NCBI RefSeq assembly: GCF_001644605.1
Contig: NZ_CP011388.1
Span: forward strand, 3,686,501 to 3,750,500
Direction: 5' to 3'
Source of the DNA: Paenibacillus swuensis
GTDB lineage: Bacteria; Bacillota; Bacilli; Paenibacillales; DY6
Length of the DNA stretch: 64,000 nucleotides
Shown: positions 8,446-17,081 of the stretch, in pieces
Position numbering within the stretch: the first letter of the stretch is position 1
Layout of the letters: every line of letters begins with the position of its first letter
The notes under the pieces: generated by a model
Told to the model about the DNA's origin: nothing
Databases searched by the model: none
What the model saw: the letters and a program-made list of their open reading frames with translations, nothing else
Translations under genes and position numbers: made by a program

Positions 8446-10194
8446 TTGATTAGTCAATTATCGTGGAAAATTGGGGGACAACAAGGGGAAGGGGTAGAAA
8501 GTACGGATCGTATTTTCTCAACGGCACTGAATCGACTGGGATATTACTTATACGGCTACAGACACTTCTCTTCTCGGATTAAAGGCGGACATACCAATAA
8601 TAAAATTCGCATCAGCACGAAACCGATTCGTGCCATTTCGGATGATTTAGATATACTGGTGGCTTTCGACCAGGAAACCATCGACCTGAACTCGCATGAG
8701 CTTAGAACAGGCGGTGTCATTGTGGCGGATGCCAAGTTCAATCCTACGGTGCCTGAAGGCATCGACGCCAGATTGTTCGCGGTTCCGATTACATCGATCG
8801 CTGAAGATCTGGGAACCTCTCTGATGAAGAACATGGTGGCATCCGGCGCTTCTTGGGCGCTGTTGGGTCTGCCGATTGATGTGTTTAACAAAGCGGTAGA
8901 AGAAGAGTTCGGCCGCAAGGGCGCGGCTGTAGTTCAGAAAAACGTGGAAGCTGTCGCTCAAGGGGCAAAGTTTGTACTGGAACAAGCGGGCGGACCTCTG
9001 TCTGAATTCCAATTGGAGCCTGCTGACGGTAAACAAAAGTTATTTATGATAGGTAATGATGCCATCGCTCTGGGCGCGGTTGCTGCGGGTTGCCGTTTTA
9101 TGCCGGCATATCCGATTACGCCTGCCTCGGAGATTATGGAATATCTAATTAAACAATTGCCTAAATTAGGCGGGACAGTCATTCAAACGGAAGACGAGAT
9201 TGCGGCTGTCACCATGGCGATCGGCGCGGCCTATGGCGGTGCGCGGTCCATGACGGCTTCGGCCGGACCTGGACTTTCCTTGATGATGGAGGCTATCGGT
9301 CTCGCAGGCATGACCGAAACGCCTGTGGTCATTGTAAATACGATGCGAGGCGGTCCTAGTACAGGTTTGCCGACCAAGCAAGAGCAATCTGATTTGAACG
9401 CGATGATCAACGGCACACACGGTGAGATTCCTAAGGTAGTCTTGATGCCTAGCACGCTGGAAGAATGCTTCTATGACACTTTGGAAGCTTTCAATATTGC
9501 TGATGAATTTCAAGTGCCTGTCATTCTTTTAACGGATTTGCAGTTATCTTTAGGTAAACAATCCTCCGAACCGTTGGATTTCCATAGAATACAGATTAAG
9601 CGCGGAAATGTCGTAACCGAAGCGGCGGAGCGGGAAGCCGGTAAATTATTCCCGCGTTATCAGTTTGCTGCCGACGGTGTATCCCCGCGTATATTCCCGG
9701 GACAGAAAAATGGCATCCACCATGTTACCGGTGTTGAACATGATGAAGAAGGACGTCCTTCTGAAAGTCCTGTAAATCGCAAAAAAATGATGGACAAACG
9801 CCTTCATAAGCTCTCGAACCTGAAGGTAACAAACCCGATTCATGCCAAATCACCTCATGAATCTCCGGATCTGCTAATCGTCGGTATGGGTTCTACCGGC
9901 GGTACGATTGAAGAAGCTCGTGTCCGGTTAGAAGCTGAAGGCGTTACTTCAAATCATGTGATGGTTCGGCAGCTTCATCCGTTCCCTGTGGAGGAGTTCA
10001 AAGCGCAAGCGGATAAAGCAAGAAAAATTGTTGTTATCGAGAACAACGCAACAGGTCAATTGGCGCAGCAGATCAAGCTGAATGTCGGATGCGGCGACAA
10101 ACTGGTCAGTGTGCTTAAATATGACGGGAATCCGTTCTTACCAGCAGAGATCCATAAAGAATGTAAGGGGCTGATCGTACATGGCAACGTTTAA
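8446..10194 (+). CDS. korA: 2-oxoacid:ferredoxin oxidoreductase, alpha subunit (gamma-alpha fusion)
   Basis: 582 residues. With KorB it oxidatively decarboxylates a 2-oxoacid (2-oxoglutarate in best-known relatives) to acyl-CoA, reducing ferredoxin. The first ~190 residues are a gamma-type domain (WKIGGQQGEGVES, IKGGHTNNKIR); the alpha pyrimidine-binding domain follows (GCRFMPAYPITPASEI, EDEIAAVTMAIGAA), then a C-terminal transketolase-C-like part (GMGSTGGTIEEA). TTG 8446 lies seven bases after AAAGGAGAG and gives the expected N-terminus; the frame is open to an ATG at 8362 without a ribosome site. It overlaps korB by 14 bases, implying coupled translation. Substrate is inferred. Confidence 0.9.
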   Translation: MISQLSWKIGGQQGEGVESTDRIFSTALNRLGYYLYGYRHFSSRIKGGHTNNKIRISTKPIRAISDDLDILVAFDQETIDLNSHELRTGGVIVADAKFNPTVPEGIDARLFAVPITSIAEDLGTSLMKNMVASGASWALLGLPIDVFNKAVEEEFGRKGAAVVQKNVEAVAQGAKFVLEQAGGPLSEFQLEPADGKQKLFMIGNDAIALGAVAAGCRFMPAYPITPASEIMEYLIKQLPKLGGTVIQTEDEIAAVTMAIGAAYGGARSMTASAGPGLSLMMEAIGLAGMTETPVVIVNTMRGGPSTGLPTKQEQSDLNAMINGTHGEIPKVVLMPSTLEECFYDTLEAFNIADEFQVPVILLTDLQLSLGKQSSEPLDFHRIQIKRGNVVTEAAEREAGKLFPRYQFAADGVSPRIFPGQKNGIHHVTGVEHDEEGRPSESPVNRKKMMDKRLHKLSNLKVTNPIHAKSPHESPDLLIVGMGSTGGTIEEARVRLEAEGVTSNHVMVRQLHPFPVEEFKAQADKARKIVVIENNATGQLAQQIKLNVGCGDKLVSVLKYDGNPFLPAEIHKECKGLIVHGNV

Positions 10195-11047
10195 AGATTT
10201 CAGAAACAATATTAAGCCAAACTGGTGCCCCGGCTGCGGAGATTTCTCTGTTCAGGCGGCGATTCAAAGAGCGGCGGCCAATATCGGACTGGAGCCTGAA
10301 AACCTAGCTGTAGTATCAGGAATCGGCTGTTCCGGACGGATTTCAGGTTACATCAATGCGTACGGCTTCCACGGTATTCATGGGCGATCCTTACCGATTG
10401 CTCAAGGCTTGAAGATGGCTAACCGGGAACTTACAGTCATTGCCTCTGGGGGCGACGGCGACGGTTTCGCCATTGGTATGGGTCATACCGTTCATGCTAT
10501 TCGCAGAAACATGAATATTACGTATATTGTTATGGACAACCAAATCTATGGTTTGACGAAAGGCCAGACTTCGCCGCGCAGCGCCGAGGGCTTCAAGACG
10601 AAGAGCACACCGCAAGGATCCATTGAATCCACCTTGGCTCCTCTTGAAATTGCATTGTCTGCCGGCGCAACTTTCGTTGCTCAGTCCTTCTCGAGTAATT
10701 TAAAACAGTTAACTTCATTAATTGAACAAGGATTACAACATGAAGGCTTCTCCATGATCAACGTGTTTAGCCCGTGTGTAACCTTTAACAAAATCAATAC
10801 CTATGATTGGTTTAAAGAAAACATTATTGACTTGGAAGAGATTGAAGGTTACGACCCAAGCAATCGAATCCAAGCCATGACCAAATTGATGGAAACCGGC
10901 GGCATGCTGACGGGATTGATTTATCAAGATAAGCAGAAGAAGAGCTACGAAAACCTTGTTGCAGGGTTTAAAGAAGAAGGTTTAGCGAAACAAAACATAT
11001 CGCTCAGCGAAGAAGAGTTTCATAAGCTGTTAGCTGAGTTTAAATAA
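10181..11047 (+). CDS. korB: 2-oxoacid:ferredoxin oxidoreductase, beta subunit
   Basis: 288 residues. This subunit binds thiamine diphosphate: WCPGCGDFSVQ at the N-terminus, GIGCSGRISGY, the GDGDGFAIGMGH Mg/TPP motif near residues 89-100, and MDNQIYGLTKGQTSP. There is no separate 4Fe-4S ferredoxin domain, so electrons presumably go to an external ferredoxin. It overlaps the end of korA and ends at a terminator, so korAB is a two-gene operon. The same pair lies between spoVS and miaB in many Bacilli. Confidence 0.93.
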   Translation: MATFKDFRNNIKPNWCPGCGDFSVQAAIQRAAANIGLEPENLAVVSGIGCSGRISGYINAYGFHGIHGRSLPIAQGLKMANRELTVIASGGDGDGFAIGMGHTVHAIRRNMNITYIVMDNQIYGLTKGQTSPRSAEGFKTKSTPQGSIESTLAPLEIALSAGATFVAQSFSSNLKQLTSLIEQGLQHEGFSMINVFSPCVTFNKINTYDWFKENIIDLEEIEGYDPSNRIQAMTKLMETGGMLTGLIYQDKQKKSYENLVAGFKEEGLAKQNISLSEEEFHKLLAEFK

Positions 11048-11050
11048 TAA

Positions 11051-11085
11051 AAAAGGCATAAGGTCTGTTGACCCTATGCCTTTTT
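11051..11085 (+). terminator. Terminator of korAB
   Basis: An AAGGCATA-type stem pairs with TATGCCTT, with one internal mismatch, and is followed by TTTTT. Confidence 0.8.
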
Positions 11086-11240
11086 GCTGTGTAAAGGGGT
11101 GCATGCCTGATCCAGGTTGTACTTCCTATCCAAAAATGGTATATTGGACAGCGGATTTGTGTACGCTAAGATGGGTTACATAGGTAATATGGAGCTAATA
11201 GCGAGCAAACCGATGAATTAAAGTGAAGGAAGGTTTAACC

Positions 11241-11813
11241 ATGATGAAACAAGTACCCGTAGGTGTGTCCGCACGCCATATTCATTTATCCAAGGAACAT
11301 ATCGCCGTTCTGTTTGGTGAAGGATATGAATTAAATGAAATGAAAGCTTTGTCCCAACCGGGGCAATACGCTGCCGCAGAAACGGTAGCCGTCATCGGTA
11401 CAAAGGGCAAATTCGATAAAGTTCGCATCCTTGGCCCAGCTCGCGGCGCCACACAATTAGAGGTATCCCGAACAGACGCTTTCGCTCTGGGAGTGAACCC
11501 ACCTGTAAGAGAATCCGGTAATATCCAAGGTACACCCGGCATTAAACTGATTGGACCGGCAGGAGAAGTGGAGATGGCTGAAGGGGTAATTATCGCCGCT
11601 AGACATATCCATTTTCATACTTCCGATGCTGCAAAATGGGGTATTAACGATAAACAATTACTTCGGGTGCGAGTAGGCGGTGAACGAGGCTTAACGTTTG
11701 ATCATGTGGTAGCACGGGTTTCGGACAGTTATGCGCTGGATATGCATATCGACACAGATGAAGCTAATGCATCCGGTGCCAAAACCGGGGACCTTGCGGA
11801 AATTATAGATTAA
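11241..11813 (+). CDS. pduL: PduL-type phosphate acyltransferase
   Basis: 190 residues. PduL enzymes interconvert acyl-CoA (propionyl- or acetyl-CoA) and acyl phosphate and are unrelated to Pta. The two-domain repeat is seen: SARHIHLSKEH at about 10-20 and AARHIHFHTSD in the second half, which carry the zinc-binding His residues. DMHIDTDEANAS near the C-terminus is the family signature. No encapsulation peptide or microcompartment shell gene is nearby, so it is probably a free enzyme. ATG 11241 lies seven bases after AAGGAAGG; a GTG at 11223 is a weaker option. Its place after korAB suggests conversion of the acyl-CoA product for substrate-level ATP, which is inference. Confidence 0.9.
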   Translation: MMKQVPVGVSARHIHLSKEHIAVLFGEGYELNEMKALSQPGQYAAAETVAVIGTKGKFDKVRILGPARGATQLEVSRTDAFALGVNPPVRESGNIQGTPGIKLIGPAGEVEMAEGVIIAARHIHFHTSDAAKWGINDKQLLRVRVGGERGLTFDHVVARVSDSYALDMHIDTDEANASGAKTGDLAEIID

Positions 11814-11819
11814 TATTAG

Positions 11820-11853
11820 TAAAGGAGAGCTCCTATAGAAGAGCTCTCCTTTT
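11820..11853. terminator. Bidirectional terminator between pduL and the MFS gene
   Basis: A twelve-base perfect palindromic stem (AAAGGAGAGCTC pairing with GAGCTCTCCTTT) with flanking T/A runs serves the two convergent genes. Confidence 0.9.
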
Positions 11854-11860
11854 ACGTTAT

Positions 11861-13111
11861 TCAAGACGAGTGTGCAGTGACAGGAAGTGATTCTTTCGGT
11901 TCCCGTTGTAATCTGGAATGAATGGCGAAACATAATGCTGAAGCGACAGCACCCGCAAGTGTAACCAGTAAGACCTTATCCAAGCCGCCAAGGTCATATA
12001 AGGTACCTAAGGCGTATGGGCCAAAGATTCGTCCGGATGCGCCAATTGCACCAACGATTCCAAGATAGAAGGGTGCGTATATGCCTGATTTGGCAGTAAT
12101 AAATGCAGGGACGGCCGGTGCAATGAGCATCTCGCCGAAGGTTGCTATGATCATCCCCAAGATTAACGCACTATATGAATGGGAGGCGATCATAATCACA
12201 TAGCCAACACCATAGCAGATCGCGCTGGCTGTCATCTGTGCAGGAAGATTGTGAAGGCTAATCCTCTTTAACCAGGAGAGCAGCGGTTGGCCGACAAAAA
12301 TAATTATACCGTTCACGGTCCAAAGAAAGCTGTAAGCTGCAAGTCCATTCCCCGATTCATTCAGGTAAGGTGCTATACCCGTATTCCAGACAGAGTTAGA
12401 AAACCATATGAGCAGTGAGCCCAGAGACATGAAAACATAAAGCTTGTAATTCAGCAGCAGCGCCTTCTGATTTAAGGAGCCTCGTTCAAGAGAACCCTTC
12501 TTCGTTCCCACTTGGAGAGTGCCGTCAACTTGAGTATCCATATTTTTAACAGTATAAATTAAATACAAAGCAAAGAGGATGGAAGAGGCTCCGGCCAGTC
12601 CAAAATTAACAGAGAAGCTAAACGCCATAGCAGTCAGACCTGCCAAGGCGGTACCGACGGCCATCCCTATGTTGTTACCGACGTAAATAAAGTTAAACAT
12701 ACGGCTTCCCATGTCCTTCCAACGAAATCCGACGTAAGCCTGTATGGCCGGCATGGCTAATCCGTTGAAAAAACCGCTGATGATGAGTAAGACGAGAAAC
12801 ATACCCCATTCGTCTGTGAAAGCGATCCCCATCTGGCTCACCCCTGCGAGGGCCATACCTCCTATAAGAAGTACCTTAATCCCAAGTCTTTGATACAGAG
12901 CGCTGACAGCAAATTGACCGAGCATCATGGCAATCGACTGGCAAAGCAAGGCAAACCCCGCATCTCCGTACGAACGATCCAACACATTATGCACATACAA
13001 CGTAACCATTGGCCACATAAAGGCGCTGCCCATAGAGTTCATTAAACTTGCCGCCAGAAAAGGCCAAGCCTCTTTAGGATATTCCGAAATCCAAGAAAAT
13101 GTGTTGCGCAT
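11861..13111 (-). CDS. Major facilitator superfamily transporter
   Basis: 416 residues with about twelve hydrophobic segments and a charged central loop between helices six and seven (about residues 190-215). The N-terminal half has MNSMGSAFMWPMVTLY and a GNNIGMAVGTALAG motif in helix five, as in drug/H+ antiporters. AGGTGA precedes the ATG at the correct distance. It is convergent to pduL and divergent from miaB, so it stands alone. Substrate cannot be inferred; multidrug or sugar efflux are possibilities. Confidence 0.88.
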   Translation of the reverse strand: MRNTFSWISEYPKEAWPFLAASLMNSMGSAFMWPMVTLYVHNVLDRSYGDAGFALLCQSIAMMLGQFAVSALYQRLGIKVLLIGGMALAGVSQMGIAFTDEWGMFLVLLIISGFFNGLAMPAIQAYVGFRWKDMGSRMFNFIYVGNNIGMAVGTALAGLTAMAFSFSVNFGLAGASSILFALYLIYTVKNMDTQVDGTLQVGTKKGSLERGSLNQKALLLNYKLYVFMSLGSLLIWFSNSVWNTGIAPYLNESGNGLAAYSFLWTVNGIIIFVGQPLLSWLKRISLHNLPAQMTASAICYGVGYVIMIASHSYSALILGMIIATFGEMLIAPAVPAFITAKSGIYAPFYLGIVGAIGASGRIFGPYALGTLYDLGGLDKVLLVTLAGAVASALCFAIHSRLQREPKESLPVTAHSS

Positions 13112-13242
13112 GGTGCTTCACCTGATCTTTCATCTGATGTAAAGTTTGTAGTGTTAATGTACCGTAAAGACGCAGACTTTGTAAACAGAAATGTATAGAA
13201 AGTGAATTTCCCCTTTTATTTTCATTGGATTAAGAATGTTCA

Positions 13243-13272
13243 TTGGCGGCACTGGGCGGAAGATGCTATAAT
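13243..13272 (+). promoter_or_regulatory. Probable SigA promoter of miaB-ymcA
   Basis: TTGGCG, an 18-base spacer and a perfect TATAAT lie about 75 bases upstream of miaB. Confidence 0.5.
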
Positions 13273-13347
13273 TATATATTGGTGAGCCTTAGTAAATCAT
13301 CACCCTATGTAAATCGAAATTGACGAAGCGTTTTTGAGGTGAAATAG

Positions 13348-14826
13348 ATGACTGCAACGAAAGATTATGCGAAGTATTTTCAGCCGCCGTCCTTGAAGGA
13401 AGCCAAACAGCGCGGCAAAGAGGACATCAGTGTCCATTACGAATTCGGCATTCCGGAAGAACTGCAAGGCTTTGGCAACGGAAAGCGATACTTGATTCGC
13501 ACTTACGGATGTCAGATGAACGAGCATGATACGGAAACGATGAAGGGCATGCTTGAGTTGATGGGTTACTCTTCAACAGAGGAGAAGAATGACGCTGATA
13601 TTATTCTGATGAATACTTGCGCCATCAGGGAGAATGCGGAAGATAAAGTGTTCGGCGAACTGGGTCATCTGAAACATCTGAAGCAACAGAAACCGAATCT
13701 TATTCTAGGCGTGTGCGGTTGTATGTCCCAGGAAGAGGCCGTTGTAAACCGGATTTTAAGTAAGCATGGTTTTGTGGATCTGATTTTTGGAACGCATAAT
13801 ATTCATAGATTGCCTGTTCTGCTCAAGGACGCTTATTTTAATAAAGAAATGGTTGTCGAGGTGTGGTCTAAGGAAGGCGATATTATTGAGAACCTGCCGA
13901 AGAAGCGCGAAGGCCTGAAAGCTTGGGTTAACATTATGTACGGGTGTGACAAGTTCTGCACGTATTGTATCGTGCCTTATACCCGAGGGAAAGAGCGCAG
14001 CCGGCGACCGGAAGATGTCATTGCTGAAGTTCGCCAGTTAGCGCGGGAAGGCTTCAAGGAAATAACCTTGTTAGGTCAGAATGTGAACGCGTACGGTAAG
14101 GATTTTGAGGACATTGCATACTCGTTTGCGGATTTAATGGCCGATATGAGAAAGATTGATGTTCCCCGGATTCGTTTCACCACATCACATCCCCGGGACT
14201 TCGACGATCCGTTAATCGACATTATTGCCCAAGGCGGAAATCTGGCAGAACATATCCATTTACCTGTTCAGTCTGGCAGTACGGAAGTGTTGAAGAAGAT
14301 GAGTCGGAAATACTCGCGTGAGCAATACCTGGAATTGGTGCGTAAGATGAAGTCGGCGATTCCGGGAGTCAATTTCACATCAGACATCATTGTAGGCTTT
14401 CCCGGTGAAACGGATGAACAATTTGAGGAAACGATGACGCTGGTGCGTGAAGTAGAGTTTGATGCGGCATTCACGTTCATTTACTCCCCAAGAGAAGGAA
14501 CTCCTGCTGCTTCCATGGAGGATAATGTGCCCCTTGAAGTAAAGAAGTCGAGACTGCACCGCTTGAATGTTCTACTGAATGAGCTGAGTCTCAAAGCCAA
14601 CATGAAGCTTCGGGGAACTACAGTCGAAGTGTTGGTAGAAGGGGAAAGCAAGACGAATCCGGATGTGCTGTCAGGTCGTACCCGCGGCAATAAACTGGTT
14701 CACTTCACCGGCAACAAATCACTGATCGGCAAATTCGCTTATGTAACCATAACTGAGCCTCAGACATGGGTGCTTAGGGGCGACTTAGTCACGGAAACCT
14801 ATACGGCGCATGCCCAAAGCATGTAG
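13348..14826 (+). CDS. miaB: tRNA-2-methylthio-N6-dimethylallyladenosine synthase
   Basis: 492 residues. MiaB adds the methylthio group to i6A37 of tRNAs. The UPF0004 domain carries the auxiliary cluster cysteines: YGCQMNEHD (Cys55), NTCAIREN and VCGCM. The radical-SAM motif CDKFCTYC is Cys200/204/207. A TRAM domain (about 425-485) ends the protein. It begins with a roughly 40-residue extension typical of Firmicute MiaB. GAGGTGAA precedes the ATG. ymcA follows after 27 bases, probably in the same transcript. Confidence 0.96.
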   Translation: MTATKDYAKYFQPPSLKEAKQRGKEDISVHYEFGIPEELQGFGNGKRYLIRTYGCQMNEHDTETMKGMLELMGYSSTEEKNDADIILMNTCAIRENAEDKVFGELGHLKHLKQQKPNLILGVCGCMSQEEAVVNRILSKHGFVDLIFGTHNIHRLPVLLKDAYFNKEMVVEVWSKEGDIIENLPKKREGLKAWVNIMYGCDKFCTYCIVPYTRGKERSRRPEDVIAEVRQLAREGFKEITLLGQNVNAYGKDFEDIAYSFADLMADMRKIDVPRIRFTTSHPRDFDDPLIDIIAQGGNLAEHIHLPVQSGSTEVLKKMSRKYSREQYLELVRKMKSAIPGVNFTSDIIVGFPGETDEQFEETMTLVREVEFDAAFTFIYSPREGTPAASMEDNVPLEVKKSRLHRLNVLLNELSLKANMKLRGTTVEVLVEGESKTNPDVLSGRTRGNKLVHFTGNKSLIGKFAYVTITEPQTWVLRGDLVTETYTAHAQSM

Positions 14827-14853
14827 TTATAAGAAGACGGGAGTGTATAAGAA

Positions 14854-15303
14854 ATGACACATCAGCATGGTGAACACGAATGCTCCATGGAGCATTATAC
14901 AAATACAGAAATGGTAGTGCGTGAGGATATTCTTGCGAAAACGAAAGAACTTGCTGCTTTAATCTCTACCTCTGATGAGGTTTCTGTCTATCAGAAAGCG
15001 GAAGCTCAGATTAACGCTAATGAACGAATTCAAGTGCTAATCAGCTCCATTAAGAAGAAACAGAAAGAGATTGTCGCGTTTCAAACCTTCAAGAATGAGA
15101 AGATGATCGCCAAAATTGAGGGTGAAATCGAAGCATTACAGGACGAACTGGACGGAATTCCGATTGTGGCTCAATTTCAGCAAACCCAAACAGACTTAAA
15201 TTACTTGTTACAGCTTATTTTTTCGGTGATTCGTGATACCGTTTCCGATAAAATTACAGTTGAAGAGAGTACGGCACCTGTGAGTTCTTCTTGCAGTGAA
15301 TAA
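14854..15303 (+). CDS. ymcA: YlbF/YmcA family protein YmcA (RicA)
   Basis: 149 residues. In B. subtilis YmcA, YlbF and YaaT form a complex that works with RNase Y in mRNA maturation and affects competence, biofilm and sporulation; the complex carries Fe-S clusters. The sequence is an all-helical YlbF fold (about 22-130) with EDILAKTKELAALIS and a Gln/Leu-rich C-terminal helix. A His-rich tail at the N-terminus contains Cys10, and Cys147 lies two residues from the end; they are candidates for cluster ligands. The miaB-ymcA pair is conserved in Bacilli. A strong terminator follows. Confidence 0.9.
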   Translation: MTHQHGEHECSMEHYTNTEMVVREDILAKTKELAALISTSDEVSVYQKAEAQINANERIQVLISSIKKKQKEIVAFQTFKNEKMIAKIEGEIEALQDELDGIPIVAQFQQTQTDLNYLLQLIFSVIRDTVSDKITVEESTAPVSSSCSE

Positions 15304-15342
15304 TTAGAAATTTTGAATTAAATTTCATATGTTATCTAAGAG

Positions 15343-15395
15343 AGATCGCAATTTTCGAAAGTCCTTTCAGGACCGAAAATTGCGATCTTTATTTT
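15343..15395 (+). terminator. Strong terminator after ymcA
   Basis: A fifteen-base perfect stem (AGATCGCAATTTTCG and its complement) has a nested GTCCT/AGGAC stem in the loop and is followed by TTATTTTTTATT. Confidence 0.9.
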
Positions 15396-15737
15396 TTATT
15401 GCATTCTTTATGAATATTGTTAATTTTTTACTAAGTTTTTGTTAACTTTTCGTGAGATTCATGCGAAGGAATAGCCAATAAAATAAAGAAATAGTTAATG
15501 TCTTACAAAGGAGATACATCTAATGAGAGCTTTAATGACATTTACTTGGAGTCCTTTGAAGATGTAAATCCTGATTTTTTAATTTATTGGGGGTGCGCAA
15601 CGCCGGAAATCAAGTTAAACCAGATCTATCTTTTTCCTAAACCTGCAACACTTGGATTTTTCGGATCCCAACATCGTCATATGCATCCGCATGGGGGATA
15701 GGGTCGGAGCAACTACAATTTTTTCGAGGAGGAAGCT
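15396..15737 (+). other. AT-rich gap before the S-layer-homology gene
   Basis: This stretch is AT-rich and holds no confident gene. It contains the ambiguous small reading frames described at 15498-15701 and, at its end, the GAGGAGGAAG ribosome site of the next gene. I saw no convincing sigma-A promoter. Confidence 0.5.
15498..15701 (+). CDS. Possible small protein, 67 residues, unassigned
   Basis: This frame encodes an acidic/aromatic peptide (SFNDIYLESFEDVNPDFLIY) ending in a His-rich tail (HRHMHPHGG). Its ATG has no ribosome site. By contrast a very good AAAGGAGAT at 15509-15517 precedes an ATG in another frame (15523) that gives only 14 residues. Either the 67-residue frame is real with a weak start, or the 14-residue peptide is a leader, or this is the remnant of a frameshifted small gene. 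I do not recognise a family. Confidence 0.3.
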   Translation: MSYKGDTSNESFNDIYLESFEDVNPDFLIYWGCATPEIKLNQIYLFPKPATLGFFGSQHRHMHPHGG

Positions 15738-17057
15738 ATGTTGAAGTTAAGAAATACGGTTGTGGCAGGTGCAGTTTCTTGTTCGTTACTGCTTGGCGGC
15801 GCGTCTGCATTCGCGGCATCGCTAAATGATACGATTGGTTTATCTAATGAGGTTGCCATCAATAAGTTGGTGTCCTTGGGCGTGTTTACTTCAAGCAAGA
15901 CGTTTAATCCAGAATCTGAATTGACCAGAGGTGAATTTGCTCTGATCATCTCCAAGATCTTACCCCTGAGCAATGGTACGGCGATTAGCATAAAAGACGT
16001 TCCTACAAAGAACGGTGCTAACGCAACGATTGCCAAAGCCGTGAGTCACGGATTGTTGAAATTAGATGCCAAAGGAAACTTTGCCGCTTCAAAAGGTGTT
16101 ACTTATTCAGAACTCGGAAAAGTGTTATCCGTAGGACTGGGATTGAAGTCCACATGGACCAATCGTCCGATTGATTTCTTGTACTATCTCGAACGCAAAG
16201 GCGTATTAAGCATTGATACAGATTTGGACGCTGTTGTAACGAAAGAAGAAGCGGCCGCGGCTATTGATAAATATGTGGAAATAAAGCAGTTGTATACAGC
16301 GGATGAAGGCGTTATTGCTTCCCTTACAAAAACCGGAATCGTGTTGAATAATGGTTCTGATTACAAGACTTATGCCTACGCTAAGAACGCCTCACTGTTT
16401 GTGGATAACCAAGGTGTGGAAAAGGAGAATCTTGGTGAAGGATCGCCGGTACATATTCTGTTGAACGCTAAAGGAGAAATTGCCTTTATTTCCGGCAGAA
16501 GCCTGGAGCTTGCAGAAGGTACGTTAGTCTATGCCGACGGTAAAATTAAAGTCAACGATAAATTAACTAAAAATGTGGATTTGAACGTCGTTGTAGCACC
16601 GTTGCCAAACGCTCCTACAGCTGAGTTCACATTCGATTCTTTTGGAAAATACAGTGTTAACGGCGTAACGTTCGGCGGACAGTCCTTCGTTAACACGCAA
16701 GCGGATGAAGTGACCATGCTAACGGTATATATCGCTAAAGCTGAGAACAGAGGCATCAAACTTATCGGTGATTCGGTAAAAGTGGTGTTCTCCGATGTGG
16801 CATTAGATGATCAAGTGTTTACTTTATCCAAGGATGCGAAGGTATCGCTTATTGAAACCGTCAAAGAAAAGTCGAAGGATGCCGACGGTAAAGAAGTGGA
16901 AACTTCCAAGGATGTAACGAAGCCATCGTCTTTAGCCGATCTTCAAGGTTTGCAAACCGCTGGTAATGTGTTTACCGGTACAGTTGAAGTGGACAACACA
17001 GGTGTAATCACATCGATTAGCGTCAAAGCAGCGCCCGCTCCGGCGGAAGACAAATAA
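15738..17057 (+). CDS. Secreted S-layer-homology (SLH) domain protein
   Basis: 439 residues. A signal peptide (LKLRNTVVAGAV... ending ASAFA at about 27) is followed by SLH-type modules (about 30-190) with FTSSKTFNPESELTRGEFA and VTKEEAAAAI. SLH modules bind secondary cell-wall polymer and hold proteins on the surface. The rest (about 195-430) is beta-rich with KTYAYAKNASLFVD and is unassigned. It ends in an Ala/Pro-rich charged tail. GAGGAGGAAG precedes the ATG. Only 24 bases separate it from the binding-protein gene downstream, so the two are likely co-transcribed. Confidence 0.8.
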   Translation: MLKLRNTVVAGAVSCSLLLGGASAFAASLNDTIGLSNEVAINKLVSLGVFTSSKTFNPESELTRGEFALIISKILPLSNGTAISIKDVPTKNGANATIAKAVSHGLLKLDAKGNFAASKGVTYSELGKVLSVGLGLKSTWTNRPIDFLYYLERKGVLSIDTDLDAVVTKEEAAAAIDKYVEIKQLYTADEGVIASLTKTGIVLNNGSDYKTYAYAKNASLFVDNQGVEKENLGEGSPVHILLNAKGEIAFISGRSLELAEGTLVYADGKIKVNDKLTKNVDLNVVVAPLPNAPTAEFTFDSFGKYSVNGVTFGGQSFVNTQADEVTMLTVYIAKAENRGIKLIGDSVKVVFSDVALDDQVFTLSKDAKVSLIETVKEKSKDADGKEVETSKDVTKPSSLADLQGLQTAGNVFTGTVEVDNTGVITSISVKAAPAPAEDK

Positions 17058-17081
17058 CGAGGATAAAGGAGAAATGACAAC

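Noticed and set aside
11223-11240. GTG start of pduL six codons upstream
   Set aside because: It overlaps the AAGGAAGG ribosome site that fits ATG 11241.
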